Source: Agarophyton chilense (taxonomy: Eukaryota; Rhodophyta; Florideophyceae; Gracilariales; Gracilariaceae). Taken from it: a stretch of 64,000 bases of DNA. This document shows, one piece after another, positions 48,864 to 59,909 of the stretch. Under the pieces are notes generated by a model, which made no database searches, was not told where the DNA came from, and was given only the letters and a program-made list of their open reading frames with translations. A program made the position numbers and the translations under genes. The stretch spans positions 62,001 through 126,000 of the forward strand of contig JARGXX010000103.1 of assembly GCA_030374765.1 (NCBI GenBank), written 5' to 3'. The stretch's first letter is position 1. Each line of letters begins with the position of its first letter.

Positions 48864-51593
48864 TCACTCATCAAAAATATCTTGTTCACCTCCGCCTTCC
48901 ACCCCCTCCCCATCTCTCTCCTCCTCTTCCTCTTTCGCCTCCAAGATTTCTTTCTCCTCCGCTACCAACTCTTTAAACTCGCGTTCTTCAGGCATACAAC
49001 GTCCTACGTAGCAATCAAATACATACCCGAGAAAAGACGTCATCTCCTCCAGAAACACCTCTTAACGAACACCCAGGTATACCAGTTGGTTCGAAGGCAT
49101 CCAAAACGCAACGGTCCCTTCACGTTCCTCATTTCCCAGCACTTCAGTCGGGTCCTCATCCTTCACACCATGGTTCACCAGCTCCTCTCCGTACTTCTCT
49201 TCCACCTTCCTTCTCGCTGTCCGTAAGATATCCTCCACAGCAACGGGCATATGCTTCGCCTAGAGTTTCGAAAACAGCAGCTGTCGCTTCCCTCCTCTAC
49301 CCATCTCCTCCTCCAAAGCCTCTACCACAGATGCAATCCACGCATCCAAGCGGGCCAGATGCATCACACTTCCATCCACATACTGTGTCTCTCCTTCCGT
49401 CCACGGTTGCTCGACATTGTACCCCATAAACTCTCTCAAAACCTCCACACTCAATCCGTTCTTGAAGTACAAGTCATCAGGTTCATCCCCATACTTTGTC
49501 GAGTTCACATCGTACCCTGAAAAACATAAGTACTCCATCTTGTCTAACCTCCACGCAGATATGACGGGCACCCCATTCGCGTCTTTCGGCAACAACTTCT
49601 CCCGAGCCTCCATCTTCTGCTCTTCATACAACACATTCAGTTCTTCATCATCCTCGTTAAGAGGTTTTCTAGGAAGTAGAGTATATCCCAGACCCAAAAA
49701 CAACCTATCCATCGCATTCTTTTACAGCACCCCCACAGCATCACCGAGAGCCTGTTTCATCCGCCTCCTAAAACACGTATCCCTCCTCAACTCCTCTTCA
49801 CATTGCTTCTTCATCCCCATCCCCCCAAAATTTCTCCATATTGGATTCTCCAACTCCATCCGCACCACATGCAACAACATCTCATCACTTCCCCCCTGAA
49901 AAGACGGAGTGTAGGCCTTCGGTCCCCACGTCTTTTTTCCTGTTGCCAGCTCCATAGGATCTAAGGGCACCATCTTCTTTTTATTTATAATCAGAATAAT
50001 CTGATTCCTCCCCGCCCTCACTTCTTCTGCCCGGTTCGACCAGTTTCGCTGCAGTTCCCTCCTTCCGAAGCATAACTCACTGGTCTCCTCCTTTGCATAA
50101 CGCAATATGTTCTCGTAAACTCTCGAGGCTACTCCAATAAATTGCATATCCACCTCAATTCCATACCGTCTCTGACCCCCCTTCCCTTCTTCGCCACCCA
50201 CTTGTCCTGGTCGACCACGAAGAGTCTCTTGCAATGACGTCAGCAGCATTTCCTTTTTCCTATCTTCGCCCTCCAGCCTCTTCATCTCCCTGTGTGCGAG
50301 TTTCAAGCTTAGTTGCAAACTTGCGTTGTCATCCCTTGGCCTTTGAAGCTCCCCCTTCATGTCTCCGAGCTTGGCCAACAGCTGATTCCGCCCCATAAAC
50401 TTCGTTTCTGTATACGTCATCCCCTTGTGTTCGCCTTCCTTCCACGGGCGAATTGCATCCTCATCCTCCTCATCCCCACCCCAGAGTCCATCTCCTTTTT
50501 CAACCTCCCCTCCCTTCCTCCACTCCCTCACACTCTGGTTTCTCGGAGGTCTCCCCGCGCCCATTCGGTCGTTTGAACCCTCAGCCTCCCCTTGTTCGAC
50601 ACTCCTCACAGCATGATCCGGGGTCTGTCGATAAGAAGACCGTTGTATTGATCTGCATTCCAGGATTCTGCGAATCTGCACCCCCTTCCTTCCAACCATG
50701 ACTCCTTTTCCCTTAGGCTCCGTCCCTACACGTTTCTCCTCTCTCACGCTTGGTATGGCCCTTGGAAAACGAACTTGGCCCTTATTCCGTCCCGCACTCC
50801 CACCTGGAACAATTTCGTCCTTTGATTCGTCAAAAACGTGTTTCTTTGAAACAGCAGTGCCTCCGCGTACCTCATTTATTTCTGAACCATGCCCTTCTGC
50901 CTCATTGCCTTCTCCTTTTTCATGGAAGTTAACACCATAGGAACCACTACACCGTCGCCTCTTCGCTTCTCGCTCGGTCCCATTCTCTTAGTTACTAGCT
51001 AAGGTTGGAATGTCGTGAACGGCCCTATTACGAGTCACCGGACCTCCCGAATTTCCTTTGATCCTCCTCACCACCTCGCTCACCGTACCTTCCGTCGCAG
51101 ACGACGAACCTCTTTCTTGCTCCTTTTTCTTCACCGTCTTAGCAGAGGGCTTCTTGGCTGAAGGTGCAGACGGAGTGGAGGACGGTGTCTGTGGAAGAGT
51201 CGCCGCTTCGCCACCATAAAGTTTCATCATTTTCACGTCCCAGCAATAGAAAGATTTGCGCCCCATATCTCCCAGACGGTTCGGTACGGTATCGGTAGTT
51301 TTGAAAGGATAAGGGTAATCCATTTCTTTCTCATCCTGAATCAACACCTTCCATACGACCAAGGGTTTCTCCTTCGCCTTCCCGATCAGTTTGTGACCAT
51401 GAAACTCTCTAACCAAATCTCCCGTAAGCCTCCCTGTTGCATCAACCGCACCCCTTACAAATGCCTTCCCCACGACTTTCTTTTCGCCGTTCGGAGTGGT
51501 CACCAACAGAGTCACGTGCTCGTTAGGTTTCGGCTTCCATGGTGGGATTCCTACCTTATTCTCCCGCGTTGCTCCGCTGCGCGTTGTAGGCAT
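48864..51593 (-). CDS. large cargo protein of the transposon, unknown function (four in-frame UAR codons)
   Basis: One uninterrupted frame of 909 codons from ATG 51593 to TGA 48864, containing TAA 50988, TAA 49722, TAG 49260 and TAA 49062 but no TGA and no frameshift. N-terminal module: VTLLVTTPNGEKKVVGKAFV and REFHGHKL, shared with the plus-strand gene at 58179. Then a Ser/Lys-rich linker, a helical middle (LLAKLGDMKGELQ, LKLAHREMKRLEGEDRKKEM), ELCFGRRELQRNW, FSGYDVNSTKYGDEPDDLYF, and an acidic coiled tail (EFKELVAEEKEILEAKEEEE). Its stop lies 34 bp from that of the convergent transposase. The start is chosen because it aligns with the start of the related gene; the frame stays open upstream to about 52036. 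Under the standard code it would be a pseudogene with four nonsense codons. Confidence 0.6.
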
Positions 51594-51959
51594 CGCGTCC
51601 TTCCTGGTAGAAGCCGTAATAGGCGGCTTGGGTTTTCGAGAACTCCGAATGATCCTCCTGTTCTCTGCGTTTTTGCGCCGCATCACGTGAACCTTTCGAT
51701 AAGCGCCTCGGAATCTCTCGTAGACCGTCACGAAAAGCAGGGCGCGCTGACAACGTAAATGAGCACTCGTTGGCTACGTAGCCGTTCGATAGGGATCATG
51801 GGCTTGCTTGATCTCTCTCCGACGATGGAGAACAGAAACGTGTGCAGACGAAGGGAATGAACGCTGCTTGAAGTCCTCTTCACGTCCAAACGAATCGCTT
51901 TTTTCGGGTTCGTGATCTGGATGTGTTCCCGTCGAGGACAAAGGTCTGCAATTACACTT

Positions 51960-52240
51960 AGAACACCTGATACAAGCAGCGTAAGAAACGGAAAGGGCGT
52001 GTGCGACTCGAGCCGTGCAACAAGAACATCTGCTTCAAAATGATTGACTGCGAAAATGTCTTTTTTTTGCTTCTGCGCTATTTGGCGAGCTGCTCGATAC
52101 CCAACGCAGAGACAAATCTCCAATGCGGGTCCCATAGTAGCTGCGACGGCGTCTAAATCTGTTTCGTATAGCTTTGAGTCAAAAAGTGCCTGACTACTCA
52201 CTTTATCAATGACAGCAACATGTGCATCTCAACGAATGAT
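51960..52240 (-). pseudogene. fragment resembling Kae1/TsaD (tRNA threonylcarbamoyladenosine synthase)
   Basis: Minus frame contains VIDKVSSQALFDSKL, DLDAVAATMGPALEICLCVG, IFAVNHFEADVLVARLE and FPFLTLLVSG, in the order and spacing of the Kae1/TsaD/OSGEPL1 family (the GPGL segment, the second metal-binding N-H-x-E-A-x region, and the LLVSGGH glycine loop). In intact enzymes the transferase puts threonylcarbamoyl on A37 of tRNA. Only about 90 residues are recognisable; similarity ends at LLVSG, possibly at an exon boundary. Probably a captured exon of a host gene, overlapping the region just upstream of the 909-codon cargo gene. Confidence 0.5.
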
Positions 52241-52766
52241 ATGTTCTGACTCACATTCGGTGTTTCAATTCCGTCATTTCGTCGAGTTGAAGCGATTCGA
52301 CCGCGTTCGCGCCGGTGTGGGATTTCATCCGGGAAGGTAATAGGAGTTGTTTTCTCCTCTGTACCAAGCCACTTCTCAGCGCTCAATCACATATGAAGAT
52401 CGGCTCTCTTTCGGAACAACCTCTCTGGGGAAGCCCATTGCATTCGCAACACGGTTTTACGGCAAATGCTTTGCCTCCCGTACTCTTTGACCACATCTAC
52501 TGTACTCTCTTCGCTCTGAAGAGCGCACAGGGTGGGATTAGTTTCCGGACTATCGAGGCCGAAAACCAGTGGAGGCGATGGATTTACCTTCGAGCAATTG
52601 GAAAAAGCGAATTCAGAGCCCTGAGAATTTCTGTTTCGCATACCGCGGTCACTCGAGGGTCGACCATTGCGACTTCAGGTTCGGCTTGTGATGTTGTGAA
52701 TCGGGCTTATTCTCGAGTTTGTTTGCAAAGTAAATGCAGTCCTCCATTCTTCATCATTCGAATCGT

Positions 52767-53618
52767 TCAGTGGCGGGTTGTTTCTTCGATCCAACGTTGG
52801 ATAGTTACTGCGACACTTTGCATCACGGAAGAAGTGTTCACATCTGGCGGCAGAGTGACACCGGCTACGCCGTGAATACGCTTCAATCCTGGAAAGAAGC
52901 GCTCTGGTGAATTATCTTGCACACTGTACGCCTCACTCGGTGTGGGGTTTTGGGTGGGTTGCAAGCGTGCATCGATGGGCATTTTATGAGGACGCGGGTT
53001 GGAAATTTGAGGACGGGTCTTTGCGTTCTTGATATTGGCGTTACGTGAGGCGCGTTTATGTGTACGTCGAGTGCGTGGGGAGGTATCGAGAAGGCGAGCA
53101 GATTGGGTGGGTTGTGAGGCAGACGTTTCGGATGATTTGGAGGAGGAGGACATTTCGACGGGCGGTGACTGAGTCGCAGAGAGATTTCTCCCTTTTACAA
53201 GAGCCTGGAGAAGTTGAAACACGGAAGAAGCCTCTGGTTTTTTATAAAACCATATTTCAATTGTTTTTTGTTTGGAGTTTGTGTAAATGATCATCTGGTC
53301 TTGAAGCTCGATCTCCTTGTTTCCAATGAAGACGTCATCGGAATAGTTTTCAAGATTCTGACGATTTAGGATGAAAATACCGTGGCAAGCGCGGGCGGAG
53401 TTGTTCGGATGGTTTACATGGAGCTCGACGACAAAGAAAGAGCCTTCGATATCCAGTCGACGCCACGCTTGGTTGTCGTCGAGCTTATGGAGACAGAGGT
53501 GCGAGGCAAGTTTGATTACCTTTGTGACTGCTGGGTCGTCCCTTTGCAGCACGGACTAGTTCATTTTAGCGGCGATAGCATCACGACGTGGAGGGTCGAA
53601 ATAATTACCTGCCGTCAT
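52767..53618 (-). CDS. cargo gene of unknown function, 283 codons with one TAG
   Basis: ATG 53618 to TGA 52767 in one frame. It starts MTAGNYFDPPRRDAIAAKMN, TAG (53556), SVLQRDDPAVTKVIKLASHL. The N-terminal half looks globular (RRLDIEGSFFVVELHVN, ACHGIFILNRQNLENYSDD, MIIYTNSKQKTIEIWFY, SSVFQLLQALVKGRN); the C-terminal half is Ser/Thr/Pro/Arg-rich and disordered, ending QRWIEETTRH. With standard decoding the protein would start downstream of the TAG. No family recognised. The plus-strand frame at 52315-52875 is its shadow or overlaps the non-coding space next to it. Confidence 0.55.
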
Positions 53619-53708
53619 ACTCACGGAAAGCACGAGACCATTCGGGACGCGAGATGACTCGCACGGAGACACGCCTAAGAGCTGGACGGGAGAAAAGGGG
53701 GAGACGGC

Positions 53709-53727
53709 GGGGGGGGGGGGGGGGGGG
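53709..53727 (+). repeat. G homopolymer (19 bp) in a purine tract
   Basis: Nineteen consecutive G residues within 53690-53735, just upstream of the minus-strand gene starting at 53618. From here to 54318 no gene is recognisable. Confidence 0.9.
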
Positions 53728-54318
53728 GTGCATGGTACAGATGGTCGCATTGTTTCGCAAGGCGCAGCTGTGAGCCGTTTCGGCAAGGTGTTCCCAGCTC
53801 GAAATTTGTCTGTTCACAAGGGCTTGCTCGCGACATGGGGAAGGCGGGAGGGAAGCGAAGGGATGAGGGTGACCATTGGGAGTTGACCAGGGACCGCAAG
53901 ATGCAACGCCACCTCGCTCATGGCGAAGATACGCAGGAGTGTAGAGAGCAAGTGCAGCGATAGCGACTGTTAGACGAGCTGGACGGAATCAGTTGTGCAC
54001 TGCGTTAGGCCATCGGAAAAGAGGATGACGATTCGGCTGCGCGGTTACGCGATATTGTAAAATACTACCGATGTATTCTACCAGAGACAATTGGCTTATA
54101 TATGCAGCAGAGTTACGTGAAAGAAGGAAATTCATTGGATTAATGAGGTGACGTGAAAGAAGAAAATCCATTGGTTGAATGAGGTTACGTGGAATCAGTC
54201 TCAAGTTGTAGACAATCGACCGGTAGCTTTTCATATTCCACGGTCATAGTTGCGAGTTCTTCACCCGCACATGGTTGAACTCCGTTGAAGTTCCCTAGCA
54301 GTTCTGAGATCTTCCAGA

Positions 54319-55266
54319 CATGGCGAAGCAATTTTTTGCATTGAAAAGGAACGAAAGAAATGTCGGGTACAGGACGGAGTGATCGGCTCTGATCCTAATC
54401 GTTATTGTCTCATATGCAAGGAACCAATTCATATCATCTGTGGCACATCACCGGTGACACCGATAATGGAAAAGTACGGTTCAGACAAGTCCTTAGAAGG
54501 CTGCGTCGTTTACAGTGTATGTTAAAATCCAGGCGGGGCAAGTGGCGGAGCGAAAAGTGTGTGCAGTGCCACTGAGAGGAAGCAAAGACAAGACAAAACT
54601 GATGATCAAAACTCAATTAGAGTCGTTGGAGAACTAATTCCATCCGATGTGAAGGCATTGGTATATTTTGAAACTCAAGACTCTCCGGAGAGGAGAGTTC
54701 TCAATGAGCATGTGAACTACTTGTGAGTTGCAGGGAATACTCGTGCCGAAGGCTCTGAATGTGATCGAGCTCGCTTAATTCTCCCAAGAACTCCGCACAA
54801 GGTATACTGCACCGAAACTGAGCTTGTGATTGATAAGCGTCGTAAAAATGCAAAGAAGGTCCGCAAATACCGTGCCAGACAAAGAGGAAGGGATAACCGC
54901 AATGAACGACGTCGATACCAGGAGAAGAGAGATCAACGCGATAGTGAGCCTGCTAGCAATGCCACCTCAAAAAGAAGATATACGGGACAAAACCAAAGAC
55001 CACGGGTATTTCTTACAACGGCTGGAAGCGGACGGGGAGCTGCTGACGCTCACCATCTGCAAGGTGTATATCACGTTCACATGGTTACCGACCTTTATGA
55101 AGTTCGGCGAAGCTTTCACAAATACACTGCATCGGAGCTTCCTGAACACGAAAAGGAGAAAATCGTTGAGTTGCAGGCCAACGGGGAAGGGGGACGTCAA
55201 CTAATGTTGGTAACCGAAGAAATCAAAGCGATTGATGCCGGAAAAATGCCGTAGACTGGTAAATGA
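54319..55266 (+). CDS. zinc-binding and basic-region protein of the transposon
   Basis: One frame from about 54319 to TGA 55264. The N-terminal part has Cys/His pairs suited to zinc binding: FCIEKERKKCRVQ, RYCLICKEPIHIICG, GCVVYSVC. The middle contains ELIPSDVKALVYFETQDS. A strongly basic helix follows (KRRKNAKKVRKYRARQRGRD, then RNERRRYQEKRDQRD), resembling a DNA-binding basic region, then VYHVHMVTDLYEVRRSFHKY. Interrupting codons: TAA 54523, TGA 54724, TAG 55252. The TGA may be damage or part of an unrecognised intron. The start codon is not resolved. A DNA-binding accessory role is plausible but inferred from composition only. Confidence 0.45.
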
Positions 55267-55794
55267 TACGGCAAAGCGAAACAATCCATCACATATGTTG
55301 AGCAATAGTGACGGTCATTCCGACGATTGAATTGAGCCAGCCATAGTACAGTTCAGATCATTAGAAGATCGAAGGTCGGAAGAGGATGCCGTGAGTACAA
55401 TCGAACACATGCCATTTGTTGAAGACATTAATGTCAATCTCGGCTGGTTCACGTGAAAGAACACACCTGCATCTCATTCTTGTTTGTTTCTTGCATCGCG
55501 TTTGCCAGACATACTCTTCGGCGCGTATATTGCATTTCACCCTTTTTGAAGGATAAGAACATGGTGACGTTCGGGAAATCTCCTGAAAAGAATGAACGTT
55601 CGGCGTTTGAGAATAAAGAGACACGTTTTCCGTGACACTTGTCAATTGAACGGAATGGTTGCATTCTTTGTCCGTTTCTTTTCTGCTTTCCTTGTTCCCC
55701 TCGTATTCTATCCGGAATTGCTGTGGGTCGATGTCTCGTTTCGTCTAGCACTGTCTGTGAGAACTTTCTGATTGGTGATTCTTCGACAAGCCGG
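55267..55794. other. no gene recognised
   Basis: Short opposing frames of about 60-100 codons without motifs. Confidence 0.4.
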
Positions 55795-56336
55795 GTGCGG
55801 GGTTAGTTGGCGATAGGGTTGCGGCAGTGGTGGAGGGGAAGGTGGTGCGGGGATTAGTTGCGGACGGGGTTGCGGCGGTGGTGTAGGGAGAGTCGGTGCG
55901 GGGGCTACTTTGGGACAGGGCTGCGGCAGTGGGGGAGGGAGAATTAGTGCGGGGGCTACTTGGGGACAGAGTTGCGGCGGTGGTGGAGGTAGAGTCGGTG
56001 CGGGGGTGAGTTGCGAACGGGGTTGCGGCGGTGGTAGAGGGAGAATTAGTGCGGGGGCTAGGTGGGGACTGTTTTGCGGCGGTGGTGGAGGGAGAATTAG
56101 TGCGGGGGTTACTTGTGGACAGAGTTGCCGCGGTGGTGGAGGTAGAGTCGGTGCAGGGGTGAGTTGCGAACGGGGTTGCGGCGGTGGTAGAGGGAGAATT
56201 AGTGCGGGGGCTAGGTGGGGACAGGGTTGCGGAGGTGGTGGAGGGAGATTTAGTGCGGGGGTATTTGGGGACAGGATTGCGGCGGTGGTGGAGGGAGAGT
56301 TAGTGCGGGGGGTACTTGGAGACAGGTTTGCGGACG
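55795..56336 (+). repeat. minisatellite, 51-bp unit, about 10-11 copies
   Basis: The unit contains GGTTGCGGCGGTGGTGGAGG and TTAGTGCGGGGG. Because 51 is a multiple of three, each frame gives a 17-residue repeat, for example RGLLGDRVAAVVEGELV in one plus frame and a Gly/Cys-rich repeat in another. The frame giving VAAVVEGELV continues after the array as VAAADDVLVVVVQMLIAKM, which suggests a repeat-containing coding sequence. Confidence 0.85.
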
Positions 56337-56640
56337 AGGTAGCGGCGGCAGATGATGTTTTGGTTGTGGTTGTACAAATGTTGATTGCGAAGATGGAGTT
56401 GGGTGTGGCATTGTATTTAGCAGGAAGTCGGGGAAGGTATGTCGCACTGAGAAGGGAGGGGAAGAGGAAACGGAAATGTTATGGTTAGTTGCGGACGGGG
56501 TTGCGGCGGAAGATGATGTTTTGGTGAAGGTGGTACAAACGTGGGTTGTGAAAGCTGAGTTGGCGTTTCCAGTGGATTCAGCAAGAGATCGAGAAAGGGT
56601 GTTGCCCTGAGGACGGCGATTGAGAGAATGTTGATCAAGG
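56337..56640 (+). repeat. two diverged copies of a ~150-bp segment after the minisatellite
   Basis: VAAADDVLVVVVQMLIAKME (from about 56340) and VAAEDDVLVKVVQTWVVKAE (from about 56496) are diverged copies in the same reading sense, including the shared bases GATGATGTTTTGGT. From 56641 to 57258 I see no gene. Confidence 0.6.
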
Positions 56641-57259
56641 TGACGACGGTTGAGGCAAAGTAAAATGAAATTTGGAAGCAGTCGGTGCGCGGATCCCAAC
56701 AAGATGGCGAGTTGGAGGGTTGCCTTTCGGACGGAGGTTGCGAAACGTGCAGCGTTGGATGCACCCTCGGTGAAAGCGCTGAGGGAGAAGGGAGGAGGGG
56801 AATGATGGGCTGCGGGGATGGGGATGGCGGGGTGCAGCTAAATGCAGCGGCGCGAGCAGCGCTGTAAACGTTTGGTGCGCGGCGAGCTGGAACTTAAGGA
56901 TGACTTGGGTTGAGAGAGAGGGAGGAGGAGGGTCCAGGGAAGAGCAGGGGTGGTGTTTGTGGTGGTTGTGGTGGTGGTTTGAGCATCGCGGTTGCCGGGT
57001 GTTTTGGACCTCCACAAAGAGCCGTGCGCGTATGCATTGATACCCGGACATCAGTTCTCTTTTGAAATAACTGCGCGCACGTCCTCTTTTGGACGTATAT
57101 GGCACAAAAGTGACGTGCGCGCTGCAAGTGTGCCACGTGTGGCGCACCCAAATCGCAAACGCCATATTCGCCTGGCTTTTCGCCATCAACTTGATTGACC
57201 CTGGTCTTTAGGTAGACCAAGCCGCGCGCCACTGAATTTCGCTGTGCCGACTCTTCAGC

Positions 57260-57721
57260 CGTTTCGCCCCGCACCTTCTCTCAGAACGCGAGTTTTTCCT
57301 CCCTTCTTCCAATACCAAGGCCAACCTCTCTCGTCATCGCCGAAAGAACACTCGCCGCTTGGCTCGCTGCCTTTTGCGCCACTTCCACCACACGCCCCCA
57401 GACCCCAGCATCTCGCTTCCGGATTTCCAGTCGCCTCAACCTCTTGTGCAGCTTCGAAAAAGTGCCAAACACACCATTCTCTCTCTCTCAGATGCGGCAA
57501 CCTCAGAAGACGTAGATCCGCTGCCTGTCATGCTCTCTCTGGCGGAGGTTGTGCTTTGTGCAGCTGTACACAGTGAGAATAGAGATCTTTTTATTCACGC
57601 AGTACTCACACTACCACCGCACCACCAAGATGCCCTGGCTCCTTCCACTTGCCGCAGAACCGTCGAAAATCCAAAGGAAACGCGCGTGATAGGGCATTTC
57701 GTAATTGACAGAGGGCGATGA
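57260..57721 (+). CDS. ORF of unknown function
   Basis: Frame ending TGA 57719. RRLARCLLRHFHHTPPDPSI, LVQLRKSAKHTILSLSD and VMLSLAEVVLCAAVHSENRD look like a small helical protein or exon. No motif recognised; 57722-58178 has nothing clear. Confidence 0.3.
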   Translation, partial: RFAPHLLSEREFFLPSSNTKANLSRHRRKNTRRLARCLLRHFHHTPPDPSISLPDFQSPQPLVQLRKSAKHTILSLSDAATSEDVDPLPVMLSLAEVVLCAAVHSENRDLFIHAVLTLPPHHQDALAPSTCRRTVENPKETRVIGHFVIDRGR

Positions 57722-58178
57722 CTCAACGCGGAGCGACAGTCTCACGACGACGGGGAGCCTCTTAGGAAAGGAAAAGTGGTGTGCAGGGCGTGGAAAGAAT
57801 GTGTGCCAATAACGGGCGGTCAACAAAATCGGACTTCCTGGAATGACCGAGGGGGGATGGGAGCCCCACAGAAGATCGCCTCAACGTCACCTGTAACCCA
57901 CCTCCGCGCTTCAGAAAGCACCTATCGCTCGCATACGAGGTTTGAAATCACGCGGAAGAGTACTGTATGCCTGGGGAGAGCTGTAAAGCTGTTGTTTCGA
58001 ATTCAGCCAGGGATTCTTGCGCTCGCTAGGTGTTTCGCGAATGTTAGCGCGTTTCGAACAGCTGACAATCGCTTTTACATGCTACAATGCGCCGTAGTAG
58101 CCTGACGTAAACCCGGAAGTCAAAGTGTAAACTTTCCAGCAGGAACCAAGGCAGCGTTAAAAAGCGGAACATAGCGAG

Positions 58179-58667
58179 ATGGCGATAATGAGATGCGGTG
58201 CGAAAGAGGCGAGTGAAGTGAGTTGGACACTGGAGGCTGAAGGCCGGGTGAAGCTTCTGGTGCAGGAACCGAGTCGGACGAAGAAGGTGGTTGGTACGGC
58301 GGTGGTAACGTCGGTGAAGCTCCCATCGATAAAAATATTGTTGCAGCAATACTTCCATGGTCATGCTCTGCAGCAAATTTGGAGTCAGGAGCTGGTGGCA
58401 ATCTACAAGGCAAGAATGACAGACGAGAAGGGGTTGAATGTATCCCTATTGTTATCTCGATTCAGATTCTGTGCCGAAAACGCTGGTAAATATCGACGAA
58501 AAGAATCTGTTCACTTGGAAGACGAAATACATGGAAACCTTACACCTGTGACAGCTGCGAAGACCACCGCTACCGAGACCCACCCATCCCGAACGCGACG
58601 ACGAAGCCAAAGCCGCAGCCGAGGCCTAGCGCTACGCGCTGAGAACCCTTCTCAGACTCAGTCGTGA
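58179..58667 (+). CDS. N-terminal module related to the 909-codon cargo gene
   Basis: ATG 58179 to TGA 58665, 162 codons. VKLLVQEPSRTKKVVGTAVV and QQYFHGHALQQIW match VTLLVTTPNGEKKVVGKAFV and REFHGHKL of the minus-strand gene at 48864-51593; the first residues (M-A-I-M-R-C-G-A-K versus M-P-T-T-R-S-G-A-T) align as well. Ends in an Arg/Ser-rich stretch (RTRRRSQSRSRGLALRA). It may be the first part of a longer gene running to 61632 that is now broken by frameshifts, or whose intron boundaries I did not identify. Confidence 0.5.
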   Translation: MAIMRCGAKEASEVSWTLEAEGRVKLLVQEPSRTKKVVGTAVVTSVKLPSIKILLQQYFHGHALQQIWSQELVAIYKARMTDEKGLNVSLLLSRFRFCAENAGKYRRKESVHLEDEIHGNLTPVTAAKTTATETHPSRTRRRSQSRSRGLALRAENPSQTQS

Positions 58668-58679
58668 TGAGAGGACATC

Positions 58680-59830
58680 AGGCAGAGGGGTACGATTGGC
58701 AACGTGAAGACTTGGACGAAGCATGGGAACCCAGAAACCGTCACTTTGAAGGGACCCAAGGACAAAAAGATCGTTGCATCGAATAACGCGGCGACGGGCG
58801 GGGGCAAGAATAGTGTGATACTTCCGCAGCGCCCCGCTTAGGGTGGATACGAGGGCGTGCAGATGTTGAAGACGCCGGAGGCACAGTGTGGGGGCAAACA
58901 AAACCGCCTGCTTCTGTTAATTCGGGAACGAAGGCTCCTGTGTCACGCTCAAGGACTGGTGGAAGCCATACCAATAGCAGCAGAGCAACGGCATCTGATA
59001 TTGTGGCAACAGAAAGCAGTGGAGGCGGGCTCATAGCGGTGGTTTTGGATGGCGACAATTGGGAGAGTGACGTCGTGGAGATATCAAAGCCCACGAATGA
59101 CCTGTTTGATGACGGAGATGAGGTGTCGTCGGAAAATGTCGACAGGTCACCCTCAACAACCTGAATCCGACGCTACGAGACATTCAGGAGTTGTGCTTGA
59201 AGCTGAATATGTCGTGGTTGAAGCGTACGGAAGGGCGTATGATTACGATGAGGGAGATTCTGGCGGTTGGGAATTCTTTGAACAACACGGTGGAGCTCGC
59301 GAAGAAGATGTCATTTGCGGACAAGTTACACACTCTGGTGTCGGTGGTGAGACTGATTGTGGAGTCGGAGAACAGGGATCTGAAGATGATGATATTATTC
59401 AGTGCTATTGCCGGGGCTCTGAAGATGGGTTGTGTAGTTGGAGACTGAAACGTCCGACATTTGCCTCGTTTCGCGGAGATTGGGTTGAAACTGGGGAAGA
59501 CAGATGCTATTTTGGTGTATGTGGAAGGCATGTGTGCTAAGTATGAGGAGCTAGGGTTGACACACTTATCGAGCGATACCGTCCGTGACATGGAGGAGAA
59601 AGTAACGTAATTTGCGTTGGAAACCCTGGCAGAATACATGGATAGGAGGTGGAAGGCGAAAGGTATAATGGGAAGGTTTTAGGACATGAGAAGGTCTCGG
59701 TATGACTGCTGCTTGCAGAGGTGTAAGTTTTGTGTGGAGCTGACTGGTTTGATGAAAAAAACGTTGAAGGAGATGTTTGAGGATCCAGTAGAGGTGACGA
59801 AAGTGCAATTCCACCCATTGTAGTAGTATG
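58680..59830 (+). pseudogene. middle part of the second cargo gene, frameshifted
   Basis: Pieces in different frames: GNVKTWTKHGNPETVTLKGP (58700-58850), SDIVATESSGGGLIAVVLDG (to 59164), then from about 59175 NPTLRDIQELCLKLNMSWLK, TMREILAVGNSLNNTVELAK, LIVESENRDLKMMILFSAIA, GALKMGCVVGD, TGA, NVRHLPRFAEIGLKLGKTDA, MEEKVT, TAA, FALETLAEYMDRRWKAKG, then TAG and a TAG-TAG pair. Helical, coiled-coil-like composition. At least two frameshifts and one TGA argue that this copy is damaged irrespective of the genetic code. Confidence 0.45.
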
Positions 59831-59909
59831 TGGTTCGGAGTACGGGTCAGCTGGATTGGCGACGACGAAGGTGATGTGGGCTTGCAAGATCTCGAAGAGG
59901 GTGTAGCTG

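Noticed and set aside
52190-52270. A 27-base intron (GTGAGT...TTGAG) in the Kae1-like fragment
   Set aside because: Too short compared with the ~70-bp introns inferred nearby; a simple frame disruption is more likely.
52315-52875. 186-codon plus-strand frame
   Set aside because: Opposes the minus-strand 283-codon gene and the Kae1-like fragment; no motif of its own.
55795-56336. Regular repeat array that might suggest CRISPR
   Set aside because: Units are directly adjacent 51-bp repeats without unique spacers, in frame, in a eukaryotic context.
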